DNA from: Dasypus novemcinctus
Taxonomy: Eukaryota; Chordata; Mammalia; Cingulata; Dasypodidae
Assembly (NCBI RefSeq): GCF_030445035.2
Contig: NC_080704.1
Coordinates: 27,012,499-27,076,498 of the forward strand
Direction of reading: 5' to 3'
DNA: 64,000 bases
Shown here: positions 57,626 to 64,000 of the stretch, piece by piece
Numbering within the stretch: position 1 is the first letter of the stretch
How the letters are laid out: each line of letters opens with the position of its first letter
The notes under the pieces: model-generated
What the model was told of the DNA's origin: nothing
Databases searched by the model: none
The model's input: only the letters and a program-made list of their open reading frames with translations
Program-made: the position numbers and the translations under genes

Positions 57626-60017
57626 TCAAGGTAGCGGGGGTGGGCGCTGGGGCGAGGGCTCCGTCTCCGGGAGGGCCCGAATCTCCGGGCTTGGGCTGGT
57701 GCCGAGCCCACGCTGCCCCTGCCTCCGCCCGCCCTTCCCTTCCTCCCCCGTGGTCTGCCTTCCCTCGCCTTAATACGCCCCCGTCCCCCCTCCCGAACCG
57801 GCTGGGGCCTCACTTTGTTTTCTTCTTCTCTCCCTTCCTCCTATCTGCCCCGCCCCAGGAACTGGCTAAATACGAATACATGGAAGAGCAAGTAGTATTA
57901 ACTGAAAAAGGTAATAGGGCAGTGGGGAGGAGGGGAGGAGACGAGGGCCCGGTGCCCGTAACCCTCGCAGAGGCCAACACCGCCTGTCCCTGCTGTCCCT
58001 TCTTGCAGATCTGCTAGAAGATGGTTTCGGAGAGCACCCCTTCTACCACTGCCTGGTTGCAGAAGTGCCCAAAGAGTACTGGACTCCGGAAGGTAACCAC
58101 CCTGCCCTTGCAGAAGCCAGAGACCGAGTGTTGTGTAAAACGTGTAGTGTCTGCTGTGTAGGACCACTGACTACACAAGTCGAAGTTACTGAGAAGTCGG
58201 TTAGGAGTAATAGCCAGCCAGTGTTGAAACTACCGAGGGGGAAAAAAAAGAGATGTGCTGCACTTAGTAATAGGGCGGGTGAAAGAGCTGTTTAAGTATC
58301 AGAGCGCTGTGGAGACCTGGAAAAGTTAGGTATAATGTGTGTTGTAATTCAGTTTCATAAAATGGTTCTTGTTTGACCCTAACGTAACCTTTTTTGTAAC
58401 TGTGTTAAATCACATTTTTTTCTTTAATTTGTCCCAATCTTCAGGTTACAGTCTCTAGCTTCGCCATGTACATGGCCCTTCCGTGTACATGGATGGGCGG
58501 GGAGGTAACTAAAAGATCCTTTACACAATAAAGTAGATGATCATGATAAATGAGGTAAGGTCCTATTATCACACACTTAAAACACGGTAGATCAGAAACT
58601 CCATTACACTTGCTTCCTGTGTTTGCAAAGGAATATAAAATGGCTAGAAAGTTTTAATTTGAAATCTTTGCCTCCCTTTGGAGTTTTAGACGCCCGTAAG
58701 AGGGAGTCAGATGTTTTGTTGCTGGACCCTGTTGGCTGGTCAGAAGACAGCTTAAAAGGGGGAAGTTGTTGGGGTGGGAGCTTTCTTAAGTGTTCTCCGA
58801 AGTCTGTTCTCCAAGCTAGAAGAAATGAGCAGAAGACATAAGGAGTGAGGTGCTTTTTAGAAGTATTTTGATGTCATAGTAGTCATTTCTGGATATTGCT
58901 GCTGCTTCTGGCTTCAAAACTGGGGAGAACATACTGAAAATGTGTGAATTGGAAGGCAAGTTTGGAAATTAAAACGCACTTTTGGCCTGATGTTCTGACC
59001 TTTAAGGAAGCAGAGTTTCTAAACCCCAAATATTTATTATTCTGAACTGCCGTGTAAAACCTGACTTACTTGAAGTCAACATACCATTTTATCAGTAGGA
59101 TGTAAATAATGTGTGTTTCATTTAAGACCATAGCAGTTTAGCTCTCGCAAGTGATTAAAGTACTCTCACTTCCTGAGTGAGATCCAGCAGACTGCAGAGT
59201 GGCCAGTCCACAGTTCTAGCCTGGCCTCAACTAGCTCTAATGTGTGCTTTTACAAATAACATGTCATGAAAACAGTGAGATCATCCAACAGTGGCCTGGA
59301 CTGCACTAGGATAAAAGTCAGAAGACAGTCCAGTTCAGTGGCTACTCCTTAGTATTGATGCATGTATATTTTTAAAACCTATGATAGGCTCCTGATTTTT
59401 GCAGCTACAACTTTTATGGACTTTTTTCCTTCATTACTCATGTGATACTCGTAATTACAGGACACAACATTGTTGGTTTTGCCATGTACTATTTTACATA
59501 TGACCCATGGATTGGCAAGCTATTATATCTTGAGGACTTCTTTGTCATGAGTGATTATAGAGGTAGGATTGAGTTTGGGGGGGGCGGGGGAAGGCCGCTC
59601 TGAGTGGGAAGGGGGTGGGAATTGAGGGCTTGAGGTCCTTAAAATAACTTTAAATTTGTCTTCTTCCGTTTAGGTTTTGGCATAGGATCGGAAATTCTGA
59701 AGAATCTAAGCCAGGTATGTCTTAGTTCTAGGTTTTTCAAATTTATAAGGGTTACTGGCTTATTTTAATGACTGAATCTAAATTGGGTCTTGGAAAGCAG
59801 GTAAGATGTCACTACTGAGTTTGTGTGTTACTCTCTCTCATAATAGGTTGCGATGAAGTGTCGCTGCAGCAGCATGCACTTCTTGGTGGCAGAATGGAAT
59901 GAACCATCTATCAACTTTTACAAAAGAAGAGGGGCTTCTGATCTCTCCAGTGAGGAAGGATGGCGACTCTTCAAAATTGATAAGGAGTACTTGCTAAAAA
60001 TGGCAACAGAGGAGTGA
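57565..60017 (+). CDS. SAT1: Spermidine/spermine N1-acetyltransferase 1 (six exons)
   Basis: Coding exons: 57,565-57,630; 57,859-57,910; 58,009-58,092; 59,461-59,562; 59,674-59,714; 59,847-60,017. All junctions are GT-AG and phases fit, giving 516 bases: 171 residues plus stop, the usual mammalian length. The enzyme transfers acetyl from acetyl-CoA to the N1 position of spermidine and spermine in the cytosol, the rate-limiting step of polyamine breakdown and export. It is a single GNAT domain that acts as a homodimer. Visible motifs: the CoA-binding loop RGFGIG at residues 101-106, Glu92 and Tyr140 as the known catalytic pair, Arg142/Arg143 and Glu152 near the active site, and the C-terminal MATEE (167-171) tied to rapid proteasomal turnover. 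Start choice: the ATG (AAAATGG context) matches the conserved N-terminus MAKFVIRPA. No frameshift or stop is present, so the gene looks functional. Residue 70 is Asn, a minor difference from the human protein as I recall it. Confidence 0.98.
58445..58554 (+). other. SAT1: SAT1 poison exon (SSAT-X, 110 bp)
   Basis: Inside intron 3 (58,093-59,460), a pyrimidine-rich tract ending TTCAG precedes 110 bases followed by GTAAGG. The length equals the known alternative exon X of mammalian SAT1. Spliced after exon 3 it gives GGT TAC AGT CTC TAG, a stop after four codons, so inclusion leads to nonsense-mediated decay. In other mammals inclusion rises when polyamines are low. The exon contains the palindrome CCATGTACATGG and a near copy 5 bases later, which can fold into a 12-bp hairpin. 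Confidence 0.88.
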
Positions 60018-60346
60018 GGAGTGCTGATGTAGACAATGACAAGTTCCATTCTACTTAGAGTAAATTTTCAACCTATCTTGCTTTCTATCCTGTTTGTAGT
60101 GGAATAATAGAATAAGCACCCATTCCAAAGCTTTATTACCAGTGGCGTTGTTGCATATTTGAAATACAGTCTGTTTAAAATGGCAATTTTGTATGCAGTT
60201 TGGAGTCATATTTTTCCTTGAACATTTTTGATTAAACAAGGTGGTGTGATCTTAATATATATGAAAAAAAACTTCATTCTTGTGAGTCATTTAAATGTGT
60301 ACAATGTACACACTGGTACTTAGAGTTTCTGTTTTGATTCTTTTTT

Positions 60347-60352
60347 AATAAA
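60347..60352 (+). terminator. SAT1: SAT1 polyadenylation signal
   Basis: AATAAA about 330 bases after the stop codon, followed by a GT/T-rich stretch (TTTGATTTAATTGTTTGATA). A weaker ATTAAA at about 60,230 could be an alternative. The mRNA end is expected near 60,370. Confidence 0.8.
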
Positions 60353-60369
60353 CTGCCCTTTGATTTAAT

Positions 60370-62165
60370 TGTTTGATATAAGCATTTTTACTAATACTTT
60401 ATTTCTTAAACATTTTCCTTCCTCTTGAGTGAAAAAAAAGGCAAAAAGCATAACTTTACAATTGTATAAAAACAGGGTTTTTTAAAATTAGTTTCTGTTT
60501 ATACACACACACTGTACCCACAGAGCCAACACTCCTTCTGCACATGCCCTGGTAACCTCAAATCTACTTTCTGTCTCTGTGTATTTGCTATTCCTATATA
60601 TGTAAGTGACATCATACAATATTTACCCTTGCACAACAACAGTTTTTGACCCAATTCAAAGTTTACTTTCCATGGGCTGTGCTAGTGTTATCAAGTCCAG
60701 AAAGAAACCAGTTGAATTCCAAGGTTACAACATGTAAAATAGGACTTCACAGTGGTGACACTGAACACTTAACCTGACAGGTTTTTTTCCAAAATCTGAA
60801 AAAGACATCACTATTTTACAGGCTCACAATGCAGAAACCCATTGTTGGACAGTAAAAACTGACAAAGGCAGGGTTAAGAAACACTGAAAATCAGGAAAAC
60901 AACATCTTGCCTACGAAAATATCACCCCACACAAAATACTATTTGAAGGGAAAGTGGATCAGGCAGGAGCAAAACTGGCACACTTCTACAGAAATGATTT
61001 GGCAACAAAAAGGAATCCTAGGCTTGATCGAGACCACACAGGTCCAAGTAGACAAACAGGAGCACTCAAAACTTCAGGAGGTGGGAAGAAAGCAAATGTT
61101 TTCTCAAAGGCTGAAAATGAAACTTCGGAGAGTCGTGAGGAAAGAGACAGTTTTCCTCATAGGTAAATTTTCTTATTATACTTATGTAAATTAGTAGTTG
61201 ATAAGAACCATAGTACAAATTTCCCAGATTACTATTTGACATAAATGGTTGGATACCCTGGGTTTCCCTGCATTCTCCAGGAAATAAAAACTGGGCTCCT
61301 CAGTCAAAGGGGAAGCCTGCCGTATACCCCCTTGTTTATGTTAGTGTCTGTTAAGTTTTCCTAGATTAGAGGAAGGCCATATAGAAAAGTGTGATCCTGT
61401 TGTATATTTAATACAGGAGAGCTTTGGGATATATTGGTGGCTTAGAGAGCATGCTATGAAAACAGGCTTACAGAGTCGCTCCTCACCCAGGGTCCTGCTA
61501 AGATGGCGAGTAGCTACGAGGGGAGACTGGCAAAAATAGAAGGGTAACTAAACACAAAGAGCCTAGTGGGGAAATAAGACATTTTGAGAATGGTTTTTTG
61601 GAAATTGGGCCTCAAAGAGGAAATGCTGACTCTGGTTAAATATATGAATAAATTCAATTAACCAAGCAAGTTACAATAAAACTCTTTGTGTTCTCACCCT
61701 TTCTTAGAGCTTAGCCTTAAAGGCCCAGTGTTGTCAAGATGAAGGCTTCTGTGAAGTTTTGTATTCACTTTAGAAAAGTGCCTTAAACTAAAATTTAGAA
61801 GCTGAAACACCATAGCATCAGTCCACTGTATGTTCCAGAACTCAGACCCCTCATTTAAAATTTGACTATAAAGTAGATGTGTAAAGCTTGAAATCACCAA
61901 GCATGTAAATATGTTCCAGGGAAATTTATGAGAGGAAACAAGAAACAAACAAACCTGGGGGGGATAAGTCCAAATAAGCAATATTCCCATAAAAGTTTAA
62001 AATTACTGTTTTACTAAAATATGCCTGGCATAATCATTTGGGAAGGATAGTATTTTAGTATTTTAGGCCTGAGAACTTGTCAATTATTACATAAATATAT
62101 ATGGAGGAATAAAATGGTATAGAGAAAGCCCTGGGCCCCTCAGAGCCAAACACACACACACAAAC
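60370..62165. other. Non-coding sequence downstream of SAT1
   Basis: Apart from the candidate ORF at 60,895-61,151, no gene or clear repeat recognised. APOO, the next gene on this side in other mammals, is not reached. Confidence 0.5.
60895..61151 (+). other. Unexplained open frame with possible splice sites
   Basis: An open frame of about 88 codons runs from just after a stop at 60,885-60,887 to about 61,166. It is preceded by AAAATCAG and crossed by a donor-like ATAG|GTAAAT at 61,152. The encoded stretch is charged and Gly/Lys/Glu/Ser-rich (for example TGALKTSGGGKKANVFSKAE). A second frame is also open here, and the protein matches no family I recognise. It may be chance, a decayed retrocopy or an exon of an uncharacterised transcript. 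Confidence 0.2.
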
Positions 62166-62512
62166 AAACAAAACATGTTCTCTGGAGTTTCCTTGTTTCT
62201 TTGTTTGTTTCCTCTATCTTTGTCAATTTGAAATCCCCACCAAAGCAGCTGACCCAGATAGCCAATCAGGCCCCTAGTTCATTACCAATACAAAATAAAG
62301 CCCACCTGCCCTAAACCTCCCTCTATGAGATGCACAAACCTTCGTCCAATCAGTAGGAGACAAAACTAATTAACTTTCTATGTCTATAAAAATCCGTTGC
62401 CATCCCTAGAACCTTGAAGCTACTTGGCTTCCTTTGCGGCAGTAAAACTTTGGCGCCCTGAATAAAATGCTGTAGTCTGCAAACTCAACTCCAATCTGTC
62501 TTTCACAAGTGT
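62166..62512 (+). repeat. Class I ERV-like LTR (probable)
   Basis: TATAAAAATCC (62,386) followed by AATAAAATGC (62,461) and a U5-like end in CTTTCACA. A few bases later TGGAGGTCCCACC resembles a tRNA-Thr-type primer site. The left boundary is uncertain. Confidence 0.5.
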
Positions 62513-63650
62513 GGAGGTCCCACCAAGAAACAGAAGGTGTCATCTGGGGCTGCAGGCTCCTGCAACCCAACAGGTAAGGCATCCACGAAAAACCTGAGGC
62601 AGGTTAGTATAGGGAACGGGGAAGGCGGCTGGTCAGAGTAAAGCCATGGCACCTGGGACCCAGATGGTCAGAACAGAGCCATGAAACCCCACCTGGAAAC
62701 CCCCCAAGGGCAAGCAGCTGCTTGAGAACAAAGTTGTAACCGTTAGGGCTAAAAGCCCGCCAAAGACCCTGGTCAATAGGTCCGCTTTGAAAGTCCTGGG
62801 CTCAAAAGAAGTCCCGGATAACACCATACAGGCCTCCCTATTGGTTCCCTGAAAGATGACAGGTGAAGGCAGAAAGGCAACCTATCAGGACAGCAAATAG
62901 GTAGGGTCCCTCCCTGACTTGAGGAAAGGGGAGGAGGAAAGGTCTTTAAAAAGGTCTACCCCGAGGCACCACACCCGTGTCACACCCTGCAGTACGCAGC
63001 CATGTTTGGGTATGTACTATCTCTTTTCCTCATTTTTTTTTCTTTTTTAAAGATTCATTTATTTATTTATTTCTCTCCCCTCCCCCCCCCACCCCGGTTG
63101 TCTGTTCTCTGTGTCTATTTGCTGCCTCTTTGTCCACTTCTGTTGTCGTCAGCGGCATGGGAATCTGTGTTTCTTTTTGTTGCCTCATCTTGTTGTGTCA
63201 GCTCTCCGTGTGGGCGGCGCCATTCCTGGGCAGGCTGCACTTTCTTTCGCGCTGGGTGGCTCTCCTTATGGGTGCACTCCTTGTGCATGGGGCTCCCCTA
63301 CGTGAGGGACACCCCTGCGCGGCAGGGCACTCCTTGCGCATATCAGCGCTGCGCATAGGCCAGCTCCACACGGGTCAAGGAGACCAGGGGTTTGAACTGC
63401 GGACCTCCCATGTGGTAGACGGACGCCCTAACCACTAGGCCAAGTCTGCCGCGCCCTCATTTCTTAATAAACTCTTTATTCCCTTGCCTACCCTATGGCA
63501 TGTCCTTAAATTCTTTTATGCGACTTAGCCAAGAACCTAGAATCCAGAACCTAGTCAGAGCCCAGAGCATTCCACTAACAAGACCCTTTTGTGTCTGCTG
63601 TCCCATCGCAGGGACCCCCAGGTAACCCCTTCCTATATCTGAACTCTGCA
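62513..63650 (+). pseudogene. ERV leader and possible second LTR, non-coding
   Basis: After the primer-site-like sequence comes a leader without an intact gag. At 62,840-63,545 a TTTAAAAAGG box (62,945) and AATAAA (63,467) suggest remains of a second, different LTR interrupted by a SINE. No coding frame was identified. Low certainty. Confidence 0.35.
63039..63453 (-). mobile_element. DAS SINE (reverse)
   Basis: Complete reverse copy ending GGGCGCGGCAGACTTGGCCT on minus, with box B at about 63,390. Target duplication CCTCATTT on both sides (near 63,027 and 63,454). Confidence 0.9.
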
Positions 63651-64000
63651 ATTGGCATCAAGTTCAATTGCCTTTTATTTGGGATTTTGGTTTAGGTACC
63701 CTTGGTTTGTGTTAGGTTTCTGTTCTTTCTATCATCAGACCTTCCATTTGCTCTCATTTCATTTTTGCCTCCAGCTCTCTAATTTTCTGTCTCTCTGAGA
63801 CGTAGGGTTTGGAATCCATGAGGCTTGCCTGGTAAGCAGACTGGGTCACATGGCGACTGGGTTGCCAGTTCTCTCCTATGTAATGAGCCTCTATTTCTAC
63901 ACATTATGCGACACATTGTTCCTACACCTGTCTGGAACTTCCACTCACCAGAGGATCCTGCAACGGTTGGAGGGATACCCAAGTGACTGAGTTGAAAATA
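63651..64000. other. Non-coding sequence to the window end
   Basis: Nothing recognised; may continue the ERV leader. Confidence 0.4.

Larger units (their letters stand above)
57030..57830 (+). promoter_or_regulatory. SAT1: CpG island / SAT1 promoter
   Basis: Strongly CpG-rich block ending in intron 1 of SAT1. It has GC boxes (GGGGGCGGG near 57,276; GGGGCGGGGC at 57,337-57,346), an inverted CCAAT box (ATTGG, 57,307-57,311) and a weak TATA-like CCTAAAAGC (57,356-57,364). This places the start site at about 57,370-57,400. A poly-C/CA stretch lies at 57,100-57,157. I searched by eye for the published polyamine-response element TATGACTAA and did not see it in 55.9-57.4 kb. Confidence 0.8.

Noticed and set aside
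57565-58017. Reading SAT1 exon 1 straight through into intron 1 as a 150-residue protein
   Set aside because: Consensus donor at 57,631 and the conserved next exon show that the continuation is intronic.
1-64000. CRISPR arrays, operons, phage or plasmid features
   Set aside because: The window is mammalian nuclear DNA. The only regular repeats are transposable elements, microsatellites and L1 tail units.

Overview
This is a stretch of a mammalian nuclear genome with no bacterial-style gene layout. The organism is almost certainly an armadillo (Dasypus-type xenarthran). More than twenty copies of the armadillo tRNA-Ala-derived SINE family (DAS type) lie on both strands, alongside L1 elements with an unusual 3' region. 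SAT1 and the first exon of what looks like ACOT9 sit head to head, an arrangement known from the mammalian X chromosome (Xp22 in human), so the window is inferred to be X-linked.

Layout. Bases 1-5,968 read as ACOT9 intron 1 (minus strand) and carry a rearranged L1. The ACOT9 CpG island and a 7-residue first coding exon are at about 5,800-6,350. From 6.4 to 57 kb is a repeat-dominated intergenic block: a MER5-like hAT element; two long copies of an L1-type element (about 8.2-10.5 kb, and 23.25-26.29 kb with a twin-priming inversion); a U6 pseudogene at 10.86 kb; an antisense L1 at 12.4-14.0 kb; an ERVL pol relic at 17.4-21.6 kb with a MaLR-type LTR inside it; LTR-type and MaLR-like remnants at 27.5-30.5 kb; a structurally complete but internally deleted class II (betaretrovirus-like) endogenous retrovirus at 31,340-36,206; a roughly 346-bp inverted repeat at 38.2-39.8 kb; and a solo LTR at 51.2 kb.

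SAT1 (plus strand, about 57.37-60.37 kb) is complete and looks intact. It has six coding exons, 171 residues and consensus splice sites. It also has a 44-codon upstream ORF overlapping the start codon, and a conserved-length 110-bp poison exon in intron 3 that contains a strong 12-bp hairpin. After SAT1 come non-coding sequence, one unexplained ORF (60.9-61.15 kb) and class I ERV-like LTR/leader remnants (62.2-63.65 kb).

The two host genes are not functionally coupled by anything visible here. ACOT9 is a mitochondrial acyl-CoA thioesterase, and SAT1 is the rate-limiting enzyme of polyamine catabolism. No new multi-gene system was found. The most interesting signals are the regulatory RNA features of SAT1, the inverted repeat, the non-autonomous-looking class II ERV and the nested retrotransposition history. 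All repeat assignments were made by eye from recalled family hallmarks, without database searches.
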